64,000 nucleotides of DNA from positions 1,558,451 through 1,622,450 of the forward strand of contig BFEA01000165.1 in assembly GCA_003427395.1 (NCBI GenBank), given 5' to 3'. Both the position numbers and the translations under genes were made by a program. The DNA is from Chara braunii (Eukaryota; Streptophyta; Charophyceae; Charales; Characeae). This document shows positions 36,897 to 49,818 of this stretch, piece after piece; positions within the stretch are counted from its first letter, which is position 1; every line of letters begins with the position of its first letter. A model generated the notes under the pieces. That model saw nothing but the letters and a program-made list of their open reading frames with translations, did no database searches and was not told the DNA's origin.

Positions 36897-37299
36897 CGAT
36901 CCCCTGATGGTCTTGTCACAGGCCTTGGAGAAACGGTTGCTCCTGGTCTCCTCGTTGTCGGAGAACTCCATCCCTGCAAAGCAAGAATCGTCAAACTCCC
37001 ATGATGTCACAAAGGTCTTATTTTAACAGCTCCCAAACACTTGTCAGCACCACGACGTCACTCTGATCAGCTGCACAACCACAGACATACCGGTGCATGA
37101 AGACAGACCTGTGCATGAACCTTTACCCTTCTGGTTTTTCTTTTTTTTTATGACGTTTTACCCCACTGTACCATGGCTCTAAACATTGTCCCACATCCTA
37201 TATTATTCCGAAGTGCCGGACCGCCTCCAGATGATGATGACCCTACGTCACAACACAGACAGTTCCGATGCATTGGCCCTTGCAGCGTACTTTTGATTT

Positions 37300-37745
37300 C
37301 AGCCTTGTTAATGGTGTTCGAGTTATTACGAGGAAATGTCATTGTTTCAAGGCCTAAAATTGTTCCCTGTACCAGACAACAAAACCCTACTGCCCAAGAA
37401 CGACCGTTGCAAGAAAAGCAATAGACACACACTATGGGCCTCGCTCCACTACTCTCCAGGTGTGGAAAATAAGAATAAATATTCCGCTAGAACATGGAAA
37501 GATGCACCACCATATTTTGTCTTTTGTGCATGTGGACAGTAGTGGAACGAGGCCCTATAACATGTAAACTGTAAAGAGGTGACAAAGGCGTAAGCGTATC
37601 TTCATTGGCATGCAAGACATTGTTTTGGAGTTATTGAGGTATACTGTCACTGTTTCAGAGCACAGAATTGTCCCCTGTACCAGACACAACAAAATCCTGC
37701 TGCCCAAGAAACAACCTTGCAAGAAAAGAGAGTGACACACTAAAA
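37300..37745. repeat. diverged duplication split by a MITE
   Basis: 37315-37425 and 37620-37735 share GAGTTATT, TGTCCCCTGTACCAGACA-like sequence, CTGCCCAAGAA and TTGCAAGAAAAG, about 305 bp apart. A family B MITE lies between them. Confidence 0.8.
37436..37555. mobile_element. MITE, family B, copy 2 (120 bp)
   Basis: Ends GGGCCTCGCTCCACTACTC and GGGCCTCGTTCCACTACTG (other strand), flanked by TAT on both sides (37433-37435 and 37556-37558), a likely 3-bp target duplication. Confidence 0.85.
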
Positions 37746-40700
37746 CATCAAATGAAAAGGTAGATGACGGAAGACTGAGAGCAGTAATAACAGATCGTAC
37801 AGCCTTTCTTCCAAGCTTTTGACACGTTAACACTTTGTACAGCGTAAGCGCGCAGTTAGACGGCACACAACAGACTGTGTATGCTCACAAAAAAACACAT
37901 GCACAGAGCACCGGGAACCATACCCATGTTCTCGCAAAGGCGCAACGTCCACAATAATCTTCCCATACGCGAGCCGTCCTCATCTATAAGGTAGAATGCA
38001 ACCACATGAGGAATGCATGCACAGTTGTCCTGTTCGAACAGCCCTCGGGAACACAACTTGAGATCTTGTCTACTTCATGAACACGATTTAACGAACTGGA
38101 AATGTGCACAAAGAGCTGTGCAGCGGTGCATAAACCTAACCTAGCTGTACGCCCTCAGGAACAATGAAATGACACACTGTAAACGACACGATACATGTGC
38201 ACAATGCTATTGCCACCAATATGACCTTAAGTAGACAGCCCTCAACACTCAGACTAACTGGTTTACAGACTGTAGTTATAAGCTGAGCATACACAAGTCT
38301 CCTCCGCCACAGGTGTACATTTGCTGGACCTAGTTTGAGCTCCCTCAAACCATAGGTATACATTTGCAGGACCTAGTTCGAGCTCTATCAACTAACCGCG
38401 CCCCAAGCTCTGAGAAAAACTATAAAGTGAAAACTAGGTACCTACCAGTAGACTACTACCAAACTAAATCCACACAAACAGATCAGTGAGTCGGTCGCAA
38501 CATAACTGGAAATGTAGAGGGAAGATGGGCGACAAAAAAAGACGTCCTACCCACTGATTGGACCTGTGGATGTTTTCTAGTCTGTTCCGCATTTTCCTAT
38601 GGCTCAAACAGCCCTCCGCATCCAGACTATCTAGTCTATGACCCGGACACAGAACTCTTGCACGCTGCGAGGCCTGCGACCAAACTACTCACAGATCCAT
38701 TCTAGAGCTGACATACGTCCTTGTACATACCCGCCCCCTCTACCGCTCCTAGCACAGCGGCATCTCTCCCTGCAACACCAGACGCTCGGCCTATCAGGTT
38801 TTCGACCTTGCCCGGGATAGCTACTCATGTATCCGTCTCAGGCTGACATGCGTCCTAGTACCTACCCACTTCCTGTACCCCACACCGCATATCAGATTTC
38901 CGATCTGAAGATGTCACTCTTTAAGAGTACAGAAAGACTTGGGCACTACAAGAGCACACAGCGCTTTAGACCCATAACACTGCCTGCTGTTGTTACCTCG
39001 AAACAATAAAACGCATATAACCACTGCATTTCTGCCTGGGGTAATTGCAGTTGCAAAAGCAATTTGCGCACTCAAACCGGCCTCACTTCCTGCCCAAACG
39101 GGGAGGAGCCGACTCCAGTGCGCAGAAGGCTATCTTAATAGGCAAGGAACCTGGACAATGGAGCCAAAATGGGCGATCCCGGAGGACAGGCGGCCGACAA
39201 TATCCACGCTCCTCTCCATTGCCTAGTTTGGTAGCATCTCAACCCTGAAAGCACGGTTCATTTGCCATTGCATGTCCCATAGGGTTGGGAGATGCACCGA
39301 ATCCTACTCTAAGACAGACCACGGCACGTGCTTTTGAGAAACAGGGACCAAGCTTGCCTCCATGTTTACCCCAGCTGCACTCATCCTCTCCCCCATCACG
39401 AATCACAGCAGAATATATCCAGACGGAACAAACTGTCTTACAGACCGCAACAGATCCAGCTCTTACATTCACACTCCCAGCATACCATAGGTATACATTT
39501 CCAGGACCGGAAGTTATGCCGGCCGGCCACCGTAATCATATGTTACATACTATTCTCCCCATGGCCGTCGGTTCTCCCCTTCACTAGAAGTACCGATTCC
39601 TCACAACACCCTCGAGAACTTACGCCTTCTACGTTCTTATGTTAATGCTCCACGCCGACTATTGTGCAAGCAGAAGAACGTTCGACGCCCGTTCCCATTC
39701 CGCTTCTGCGACTGAAGTTTCTGTCAGACGACACACTGGACGTACTGATTCCTCACAACACCCTGGAGGGTTGATGAGCCTCCTATGTTCTGAAGTTAAT
39801 GGACCTAACTATTGACCGCGAAACACCTTCGAAGACCGTATTTTGTATCCACACCCAGTAATAATATGGGCTTTCTGTAACATACTATCGATGGGTACCC
39901 GTAATCTTGTGCCCTACCAGCACTGATCATTGACAACGTGTGCATGTCGGCGCTCTCATGTTAATTCTCCTGAAGATTAACAATCATTCATCCAGCTCCT
40001 CTAAAGTGGGCTTGAGAACAGTTTGATGCTTCACTAGATGTGCAAGGTTTCAGGCCCCTTTTCCCAGTCAGCGCCTGCCAATAAAGTTTTCTATCTGACG
40101 ACAACATTTAAGCCTTTTAGGTACAAACACAAGAGTTTAGGAAGATCACATGTGGTGATCGACCACAGGCAGTCCGAGAAGAGAGTCATTCAGCGGGTGA
40201 TGGAGAGCGGGTATTTAGGTGAACATAACATACACCGCATATGGACTTCCTACCTGAGCAACACACCGCATAGACTTCAGGGGGGAAGTCGCCCCATTCC
40301 CGCCATGAAAAGAGGATCATTCCCCCTATGGAATTCGCCCGTCCATTCTCCGGCACCGTGGAAGCTGAGACCCTGGAAAGTCCGAAATCGATCGATGATT
40401 AAATCACTCACCTCATCAAGTTTTTCGATTCATCCCAACCGATATTTTCATGGCTTACGGTTTCTTCTCCACAACGAGTTCATTTGCATTCAACACTCAT
40501 TGGGTCCTTCATCTACTCAAGCCAGCAGCGTGAAGAAGAAACAAAACGAAAACCAATATACCATGCTCGTTAACAAATAGCGAGAAGACAAGGTTACAAG
40601 ACCCTCTGCACACAAGAAAGTGTGTCCATAGAGTGAATAGAACTGCCATCCTTGCTGCATTTCATCACCATGGGCATAGCACCACAGACTGGATCTACTC

Positions 40701-40832
40701 ATTCTGCATCATAGCATTCAGACCACCTCCGAGAATGACTAGAACAATCCTCTGGTGAACTGCTGCTCTCCCGTTTTCAGCACACGTACGACCCTGCATA
40801 ACATCCGAGCCTCGACATTCCTACAGCAACCA
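37746..40832. other. no gene recognised; several diverged tandem duplications
   Basis: Duplicated pairs: GGACCTAGTTTGAGCTC at about 38329 and GGACCTAGTTCGAGCTC at about 38369; GCTGACATACGTCC at about 38707 and GCTGACATGCGTCC at about 38842; GATTCCTCACAACACCCT at about 39595 and 39748. The 180-codon frame at 40038-40580 has no recognisable domain and is not accepted. Confidence 0.5.
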
Positions 40833-41416
40833 GCATTGTCTCGAACACAAAAGAGAGGCGTCCCTTCAACCGCTAGAATGGAGTGTCCCTTTCCACCTCC
40901 CGCATACAACGGTAGGCCACTGTCATGTGCACGAAGAACAGGATCACAAGGTGACCCACCTCCTGAGGAGCAGACATCCACATGCACATAGAAGCTCTTT
41001 CCTCAAACCACCTGAGCTTTTCAAACCTATAAACACCCACCGTGGCACCACCAGCCATTTAACTCTGGCCGACCATGTCCTGGAAGTCGCACCACGTTAA
41101 CGGCCACGTTGGGAGAGAAATAAGCATTGTCTCGAACACACAAGAAAGAGGCATCCCTTCAACCGCTAGTATGGAGTGTCCTGTCCTTTTCCTCCTCCCA
41201 CATACCAGGGTAGACCACTGTCAGGTACGCAAAGAGCAGGATCGCAAGGTGATCTGCCTACTGAGCAGCAGACATCCAAATGCACATGGAAGCTCTTTCC
41301 TCAAACCACCTGAGCTTTTAAAACCTAGAATCGCTCTCCGCAGCGCCAACAGCCATTCAGCTCTGGCCGGCCATGCCCTGGAAGTCTCACCGTGTTAACG
41401 GCCGCGTTGGGAGATA
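40833..41416. repeat. 292-bp tandem duplication
   Basis: CATTGTCTCGAACACA starts at 40833 and 41125. The copies stay alignable to GTTAACGGCC and CGTTGGGAGA at their ends. No open frame is preserved in both copies, so this is not a gene duplication. Confidence 0.9.
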
Positions 41417-42697
41417 TAAAAGGCTGGCAAGAGGTACTACTGGAGTTTAAGCACAACCGCAACCCACGGCTGTCAGTCCGGAAAGACTGGCTAGCGGGAA
41501 GGACACTACAATGGGAATTCTGTCTTCCATAACAGGTCCCTTTCCTGCGCACCGGAGTGCAGTGCACCAGTGCTGCAATGTCTTTGCATGTGTGTCTCTC
41601 TGGCCACTATCAATGACTCGTCATACCGCATCTTCTCCAGGATCCTGGAAAGACTCACCAATTCTCCAAAACCATCCACTAACCGTACCAGAACCGTGGG
41701 TGCTCACAAATATAATCGACGATCCACTCCTTGCATCAAATAACATGCAAGGCACTTCTGATAGAACAGATCTCACCCAGAAATGACTATCCCATACTTT
41801 AGAACTTTCGGCACAGAGAGAGGCTGCACAGCAGCTTTTCGAACTGTGACAAAAGCAGGTAGGATTAGCTGAACCCCTACAAAAGCCAGCCAAACTGACT
41901 CTCTACTCGTAAAAACGCACTACCTTTCATCGCAGACAACCTGACTTTCTTGATGTACCATAGGGATTGACAGTGTACAAGACCCCGAGACCTCCGTTGC
42001 TGAACTCGCCTAATATAAAGGGGAAAAAACTCAACGAAACCTCAGGCCCATCTCCCCAGATTCCAAAGCCAGCAAAGTGAGACAGCTACTTGTCTTCAAA
42101 CCTTGGGCAACCTACAGCAGTAAACACAGAGCACTGAAACCCTTTGCATTAACCTCACCTGTTTGTTTTCGTTCTACCGATCGAACAACATGCCTTGCGA
42201 GAACGCAGAACTGAAAACATCCGACGTTCCCACGTAAGAACCTTCAATTCTCGCCTTACGATCTCGTTGAGTGATCGCTGTTTATGCAATATGCTAACCT
42301 AATCGACATTTCCGAAACTGACATGTTAACTTTCTATCGTAAACAACGTCAGTCGTCACGCAATATGCGACTACAAACCCAAGAAAGACAACATCCCTTC
42401 TCAGTGCAGGGATCAACCACATTCCACAGCAGCATGGTTGTCCAACTGCTGGTTTAGACACTAAGACCTGCTATCTGGTGGGATCTCACCTACACACATC
42501 AGCCTCAAAAAAGTGCAGAATACCTGCTCTGCAGTGCCAGCTCACCTATACACATCAGCCTCAACACGTGCAACAGTAACATATCTAGGTACCAGTGTTG
42601 TCCGGAAGATCGACCTGAACAGCATAAAAAAACCCACAAGTCAATTAAGACCTTGGCGTTTTGGAGTCGGAGCAAACCTCCAGCACTAATTTTTGAC

Positions 42698-42745
<48 letters not shown>

Positions 42746-42824
42746 CACCCACTGCATGCCCTGCTCTCTACGACCATGCAGACAGCCAAGTACACATGTA
42801 ATGTGCAGACTAGAGAAAATGGGG

Positions 42825-42861
<37 letters not shown>

Positions 42862-44188
42862 CACACACTTCTCTTCGACCATGCTGAAGACAAGGCAATA
42901 GGTGAGGCACTAGACAACAAACAGAAAGATCCCCACCGGACCTCAAATTCAGCTTCATTCCTCTGCAAAGGAAAAGGACGACCAAAGCTCTTCTCCGTCT
43001 CACTAACGTCAACCTTGCCGCAGTAGATGTCTGTCAGAAAGTAGAGTGACAGCTGTTGTGACCGAGTGTAACACCCACTGCTGGTGTCTGAATCCTGCCT
43101 TCAGCAACCCAAGTGTCATGGCTGCGTTGCAGACGACATAATGGCAACTTCCCATCTACAACATCCTCGGAACACCTTCCGAGCTGAAGGTTTTGAAACA
43201 ACTGTTGGCTCCAGACACTAGCTCCCTACTCTCTCCTGAGCATTTTTCTTTCATCCCGTATAACTCTGTCCAAGCCCCAACAACAGATTTGCCAGAACTT
43301 CGACAGGTAGTATAGTACAACCCCCCCACCCTCCTCCACATACCTAGCTTCATACCGCCCTAACCCTTGCCTGTTATCAAACAATGACATCGTGGTCAAA
43401 TGGATCTTTCTCGATTCGTGCTGTGGATGTCAGTTCAAGATCCTGCCTTCAGGTAGGTAACTCCACTACTGAGTAGAGATTTGAAGCGCAACACATGCTG
43501 AAGTCTACTGCAGATTTCTGCCCCTTACCTTAGGGAGCTGATACCCGCCATTAGCCTAAGCTGACGAGCTACCTCGCAAGGCTTGCGAGCCTCTAACTTT
43601 TTCAGTTCATGGTGGACTGCCTTCCGCATTCGCTACTGGCCCACGCCTGAAGCGTCGTGGCATTCATAGACTGGCAAGAGCGTGAACTAGCTCAAGGCAA
43701 CCAGGTGTTTTAAGATGGAAAAGTTTCCATGCAAACACATCTATGCAAGCGGAAAAGAACAGCACGGAAAACTTTCCATGCATGCACAGTGAAGGAGGAA
43801 TTCTCCCTCCGACGACATCCACAGACTTATTTTCTGCTGGTAAGTACAAGCTTTACCCACCCAATTTCAAGGACGATATTTTCAACTTGCACACACATTG
43901 GCGCCATGAGGATGACAGCCCAGCGGGTCACCGCGCTACTACCCTGGAGAACGGGCATCATCATCATTTAATGATGCCATCAACGGAGCTGTCCTTTGCT
44001 CGGGTGGTCTCATTCACTGTGCCAAAATAGGTCCTGCACAAAATACTACTCCCTTGGTGGAAAGTTTGCCGCAAACGGACATTCCACCACTCAATGATGA
44101 AGTCCATATTTATTTGCAGGAAGTCAAACCGCCTGTCGATGAAATCTTGTAAATGATCATCTGGCTCACTTACGGAACAATGCTGAGT
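41417..44188. other. no gene recognised; (CT)n at 42701-42742 and 42828-42859
   Basis: The two (CT)n tracts are about 85 bp apart. The rest may include downstream introns or exons of the minus-strand gene at 45-52 kb, but no exon could be identified with confidence. Confidence 0.5.
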
Positions 44189-44305
44189 AGAATTCAGCTG
44201 ACCAGAAATCTTGGTGTCAGCCAACTATCCTACAGAATTCAGCTGACCAGAATTCTTGCTGCAAGTAAGAATTCTGCTGACCAGAATTCTTGCTGCCAGC
44301 GAACC
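44189..44305. repeat. short tandem repeat with EcoRI-like units
   Basis: AGAATTCAGCTGACCAGAA occurs at 44189 and 44233, and AGAATTCTGCTGACCAGAA at 44268. TTCTTGCTGC follows the last two. Confidence 0.85.
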
Positions 44306-45125
44306 ATCCTGCGTAAGCGGTTAAGACATCGTGTGCACTCTACCGCAGTCCACAGTACAATATGTAAGAAGGCACCGCTCATGCCGCTCCTGACTGTATG
44401 TAAATTGGGCAGTTCACATCCAAAAGGAAAAACAAAAGGCTGCAGCTTCCGAGGTCGGCATTTGTACGGAGTAGTGGATCATCCAATTCTCAAAATAACC
44501 ACCTTGCTCCCGCAACTTCAGTCTGCCGGTCAACACCCCGATGGATGCAGAAGAAAGAGGGGAGAACAAGTTGTCCGCTGCGGATTTGTACATAGAAAAG
44601 TGATGATACAGAATTCAAATACTCACATACCAAATCCAGGTCGAGTAAAACTGCTGGAACAGAGGCAAAACGTCAAAAGCAGGGGTGGCACAAGCAAAGA
44701 CGACTCAAGCTTTCGAACCGGCATGGGAGGGAAAATGAGAGCACCAGGTCTTTCCGGCAAACAAAAATGGATCCCATTCCGAGTTTAAAATTAACACGAT
44801 ACCTGAAGCCAGGCATTGGTGTTGTTGTATTTGTTGCCAGATTCCACGTATCCGTTTTCAACCTCTGGTACAGTTGTACTCTAAAGACATCCAAGTTATG
44901 GCGTGCTGCTACATTTACCAAATGCAAATAAAATCCTTCTTCAGCAATTGTGTAGTGCACAACACATCACATCGTCCATTCCGATGCCTTGGCAAAGCAC
45001 ACAGGTCATACCGTCACCTGGAATTTCAAGCAAACCATTTGCGCACCCAGAATCTCATTCAGCAGCATGTCTAAACACAGTACCCATCAAGAAAACGAAA
45101 AAGGAGGCATGAGCTGTCCCCTCAC
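44306..45125 (-). other. probable intron 3' of exon B
   Basis: A strong donor (AAG|GTGAGG on the minus strand) at 45126/45125 opens this stretch. A possible next acceptor on the minus strand is TTTTGCCTCTGTTCCAG at about 44670, followed 23 bases later by a GTATGTGAG donor, but a 23-base exon cannot be confirmed by eye. Confidence 0.4.
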
Positions 45126-47141
45126 CTTGTCAACAGGTTCACTCATTTCGGCACCCATAGGGGATGGCCGGCCAAAGGCCTCCATCATCCCATGTTCATC
45201 GGGGTGCATGCCCACACCCCTGTCCGCTCCCTCAGGTCCCGATCCAAACCAGTTGTTTCTCATTAGGTCTCTGCCCGCAAAAGCAGGGTCCAAACCAGAT
45301 GGTCCCCGATCCGTGCCTTCACCAAATCTTAGCCCACTCTTGACATCCAACGGGACCATATTAACACCCGGCATGCTTGCTGGGTCTCTCAGATTCCCAA
45401 AATCAAGTCCACCTCGCTCTCGAAGACCATCCATCATCAGCTGTGATGGTGCTCTGCCAGACAACGGTGTTTCCCGCCCCCCAAACTCACCCATGGACCC
45501 TTCTCCCATCATGGGCCCAAAACTCATGCCAGAATCAGGACCAATCAGCCCTGGTCCAGACTCCAACCCACTCCTGAAACTCTTTGGACCTATATCCAAC
45601 GGCTCCAGGCCAATCGGTTTGAACATTCCCGCATTACCGGCCATTCCTGGCCTTCCATCCCCTCTTCCCGGATCAAACGGCGGTCTATCTCCTAGAATGT
45701 CACGCATCGGATTTGCCATCCCTATTCCCGTCAACACGTCACTTCCAGGCATCCCTGTTTCACGCATCCTGATGATACTGTCCATCAGAGGCGCTGCTGG
45801 ATCTGCAATCCCATGTAGTGGCCCGTCTCTCATCTCCCTATCGGATGGGCCTGAACCAGGCCTGAACAACATCGAGCCCACATCCAGCCTATCCTCCCCC
45901 CGGATTCTTGCGTCCCTTTCCCCAACACTTAAGGGAGGGCGATAACCCTGCGGAGGAACATCGATCCTCTCCTCCCTCATCCTAGGCTCCCTTTCCCCAG
46001 GGCTCGGCGCCAGACGCATTGGAAGTGGCAGTAACCCATCCGGCCTCGAACTTCTTCCCTCTGGACTCGACCCACGCCTGTCTTCCCTGCCTTTTCCCTC
46101 CCGGTCCGTAGCTCCTGGACCACCTGCAATGAACATCAAGACATCCCTCTCCTCAGAACCCGATCGTGGGCGGAACCCTCCTGGGCCTTCCATTCTCTCA
46201 TCCCTTTGCCTGGAATCTCTCTCCCCTGGTGGAATCCGATAGCCAAGAAGACCATCGGGTCTGTCCTCTCTAGATCGAGGCTCTCTTTCGCCTTGAGCAC
46301 CGAGCGCTGACCCTGACTTGAACGATGGACTGTCAGGCCTGCCTTCTCCCCGGCCCCTGGAGTCACGATCACTTCCACGGAAGCCTGGACCCAACTCAAG
46401 CCTCTCTTCCCGCCGCAAAAGGTCTGATCTCTCATCCCTAGGCCGAGGTTCCCTCTCGGCGGAGTCTGGCCCGTGCCTATAACTTAGTGCCACATCCAGG
46501 CAGTCCTCCCTGGGCCTTGCCTCCCTCTCACCGGGTCTGAACCCCAAGATATCAGCCCTCAGTTCCCGCTCCATGGATTCTGGACGGGGCCGAAAGCTTG
46601 GTGGGACAGCACCCAACCTATCATCGCGAGGCCATGGCTCTCTATCACCTGGGCCACCACCAGGCCTACCAAACATCCCCATCTCGAACCGCATGTCAAG
46701 TGGCCCACCCACCATGATATCTGGCCTCTGATTAAATTCCGATGGACCCAAATTCACCCAAGGAGGCGGCGTCCGAACACCATCCAACGGCCCAAGACCA
46801 GGCCTTGCATGCCTTGGAAAATCTAGTGGGCCATCCGGACGATCTTTGAACAGTCCAGCTGCTATGTCAAGCTCAGCCCTCACCAACCGTCTCTCCTCCC
46901 TTAGGCGTTCATCCCTTATCCGCTCATCCCTTATCCGCTCGTCCCTTATCCGTTCTTCCCTTATCGACTCCCTGATCTCCCTTATCCTTTCTTCCCTTAA
47001 CCGTTCTTCTCTCTCCACTTGATATCTTTCAAGATCTCTTCCGATACCTGGATGCCCTGGCGACAGATGACTTCTTCCTGTGCCACTTCCAAACGATAGT
47101 CGATCCCTGCCCTCCGCCGATCCTTTCTCCCATTGTAGAAC
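45126..47141 (-). CDS. exon B of an unrecognised Arg/Glu/Asp-rich repeat protein
   Basis: This exon encodes 672 residues without a stop. On the minus strand it begins after a CTGCAG acceptor (47142) and ends at AAG|GTGAGG (45126/45125); both introns are phase 0. Residues about 42-90 are a charged RE/RD block with three RIRDE units in a row, probably a single alpha helix or coiled coil. Residues about 165-440 form about 11 degenerate units of the form (E/D)R(E/D)xRxR(D/E)(D/E)R, then a Gly/Pro-rich spacer often containing GFRP or GYR. The remaining 230 residues are Gly/Met/Pro-rich and disordered, with FGRPSPMG near the end. It joins exon A in frame. Composition resembles nuclear RNA-processing or chromatin proteins, but I recognise no catalytic or binding domain. 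The plus-strand frame at 44989-45945 is its antisense shadow. Confidence 0.75.
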
Positions 47142-48170
47142 CTGCAGACAATATTCCCCCGCGTAAGTTGCTATCAAGCATCAGCCACTTGGTGTTCGCA
47201 AACGCATGAGCAACTCCCACTTTTACAGACCACAGAGAATACCTCCTGCTCTCTTTACTATTCACATATTGCATTCACTTTTGGTCCAATCCTTAGTTAC
47301 CATTACTATTATCTTATTATCACTGTTTCACACGCATAACACTGCTGCAAGACATCATCGACCAGAACCGCATGTTCAATTTACAGTTCAATCCCCACAG
47401 AAACTAAACAACAGCCACTCTCTTCCCTTCTGAATCTTGACGACTCCCACCTGGTCAGGAATTCGTTCAGCTGAGCGGCCATGCGGCGGCAAAAGAAAGG
47501 GGGCAAGAGCAGTGGAGGTATCAATCATTTACCAAATTAACCAAATTTGTTCTGGCATCTTGAAACCTGACACAGTTCGTTCGCCTGCAGTATGCAAGTT
47601 CTCTGTTGCAGTTAGATTAAGTGTACAGCATCCATCGAATATTTGTGAGAGGTTTCCCAACAACTGCTTACCTGAGATATTTTTGTCAGCCAATTGACTT
47701 TCACAACATCTATCATCAGGATCATCACAAAAAACAAACCACAAATAACAGTTGAATGTCTACTACATCGGACTTACGGCTCGAACACAAGTGGTCCTCC
47801 AATCAACATCTGCAAACATGTGAAAGGAGAATCCTACAACATCACTGGAATCGTTATTGGCCTCCAACTACTTCATTGCATGAGTAAAACAAGAAGAAGC
47901 CAATTCTATCCCATAAACCATTCATTCTTCCCGCGAACCAGAAGTGTTTCCCACAGAAAGCACACATCATATCTCATGCACGAGCAGGCAATAACAAAAA
48001 CGATCCCTGCACATTTTCTATTTAATCACGATCTCCAAATTGTTACCCTAACATCCTTGCAGAATACAACTCCCAGAGAACTACTGTCCTCGCCCACCTG
48101 CCCAAGTGTGTAGTACTACACAAACACATTCCCTTGTGCATTTCCCACAATTTAGATAATACTCTCCTCC

Positions 48171-48194
48171 TCCCTCCCTCCCTCCCTCTCTCTC

Positions 48195-48252
<58 letters not shown>

Positions 48253-48290
48253 AGACCCACACACAGACACACACACAGACACACACAGAT
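48171..48290. repeat. (CT)n-(CA)n compound microsatellite in the intron
   Basis: CCT units, then (CT)n to 48228, then (CA)n to 48253 and interrupted CA units to about 48290. Confidence 0.95.
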
Positions 48291-49219
48291 ACACACCTAC
48301 ATGCACGCATGCTCGGAAATCTGGATCAACACTCTCATCAACCCCCATACCACTTTCACATGACCAACCATCAACCAAAGAATTATAAGGCCCAGAAACA
48401 ACTGGCTGCATTCATCAGTCTAATCGTTCAGCAGAATCAGCACTGAATGACGGAAGCGGTCCACCTGTTCCACTAGCTTCCTCATTTGCAGAGTCGTCCC
48501 TCCACCTTCACCCAGCCGACATCCACAGAAAGTGATAATTATCCTCTTTGTCTCTGTCCTTGGCAGGAACTGTTCATCGCCATGCTTTTCTTTTATTTGT
48601 CGGTGATAGCATGACTGCAGCCTTGGCCACATGATCGCATCACATATGCTTCATAAGGGTCAGCAGCAAGGTCAATCAAAAGAAGCCAATCGAATAAAAC
48701 TTGAATTGGAGTAAAAGCAAACTCTTAAATAAGAGTCTAAACATTTAGTGATGAAAAGGGGACACTTACTCTTCGATCCCTTCCGAAGGCCCTAATTCTG
48801 GACAACAACTGCGCCTTGTCACAGCTATGCCCCTGTTACAGGCCCGAGTATTTCATCACAGACCTGACACTGGTAGCAATTTGCTCCAACCCCCAACCCA
48901 AAATTTGTTTGTCGCGCTTTTTGCACATCAACCAGTTGAGCAGTTTGACAGTGACTATTCAATTGCCTCGTGCGCAATTTTCACTTGCCCCGTGACCCGA
49001 TACATAGCTAACAATTGCCAAGTCAACGATGACGAATCCATCACTCACATCCAGAATCAAGCTTGGGAGCTCTTTTGTAGTATTGATGCTTTATGAAAAA
49101 CTTCAAGAGGTCAAATGGACATGCACATTATCGAAGAAGGTTACTTTTATGGTACCTCCAACAGGTTCCCTAAAACCCACAGAAAAGTGAACACTTAATA
49201 TTACCACGTGAAAATCATC

Positions 49220-49341
49220 TCAAGCAAGCTTCACGGGCCACGGAGAATCTTGTACCCTTTCACGAACTCCACTTCTCTATTTCTACCTAAAGAACTTTCA
49301 TGTCAAGCAAGCTTCACGGGCCATGGAGAATCTTCTACCCT
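49220..49341. repeat. 83-bp spaced direct repeat in the intron
   Basis: TCAAGCAAGCTTCACGGGCC starts at 49220 and 49303; the match continues about 38 bases in all. Confidence 0.9.
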
Positions 49342-49818
49342 AAATCAGATGCTTAACATAAGAAAGGAGGCCCTCACGACTGCGGATGTGACTTCTGTAG
49401 TTTTCATGACCCTCCCGAACCCCTCACGGAACTAAACAGAGAGATTTCATTGCATTCACCACCCGCCTTTCCCAAAAACACAAGGTGGTGCGAACACACC
49501 AGATCAGATCAAATATACCTGTTTCTCGACGAATTTACGCCTTCTAAAATGAAAAATCGACTGCATCTATAGTCAATTGTCAGCTATTTACAAATTACAC
49601 TAGGATATCAGCCACTCGCACATCCATTAGCCCACCGGCATAGTTCACCCATGTACACAGCATGCCCCTATTTTTACACTAATAAAGATCCCAATCGGTC
49701 AGTTCACATCAAAGGGGGCCATGGAAGCTGCCAGCAAAAAGTCAACTGCAGAGGAAGGCACACAAGGAGTCATTTGCCCTTAAATGAAAGAGATCGTGTG
49801 GACATCAGTCTTACAAAC

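Larger units (their letters stand above)
47142..49818 (-). other. intron between exons A and B (2,677 bp)
   Basis: Donor AAAG|GTTTGTAAG at 49819/49818 and acceptor TTGTCTGCAG at 47142, minus strand. Both sit at codon boundaries, so the exons join in frame (Lys|Val). The acceptor lacks a strong pyrimidine tract. Minus-strand frames inside the intron are short. Nothing else of coding nature was seen. Confidence 0.65.

Noticed and set aside
40038-40580. 180-codon plus-strand frame
   Set aside because: No domain, lies in a region of diverged tandem repeats, composition not distinct from neighbours.
44989-45945. 318-codon plus-strand frame
   Set aside because: Antisense shadow of exon B; its Pro/Ser/Gly composition mirrors the Arg/Gly/Glu coding strand.
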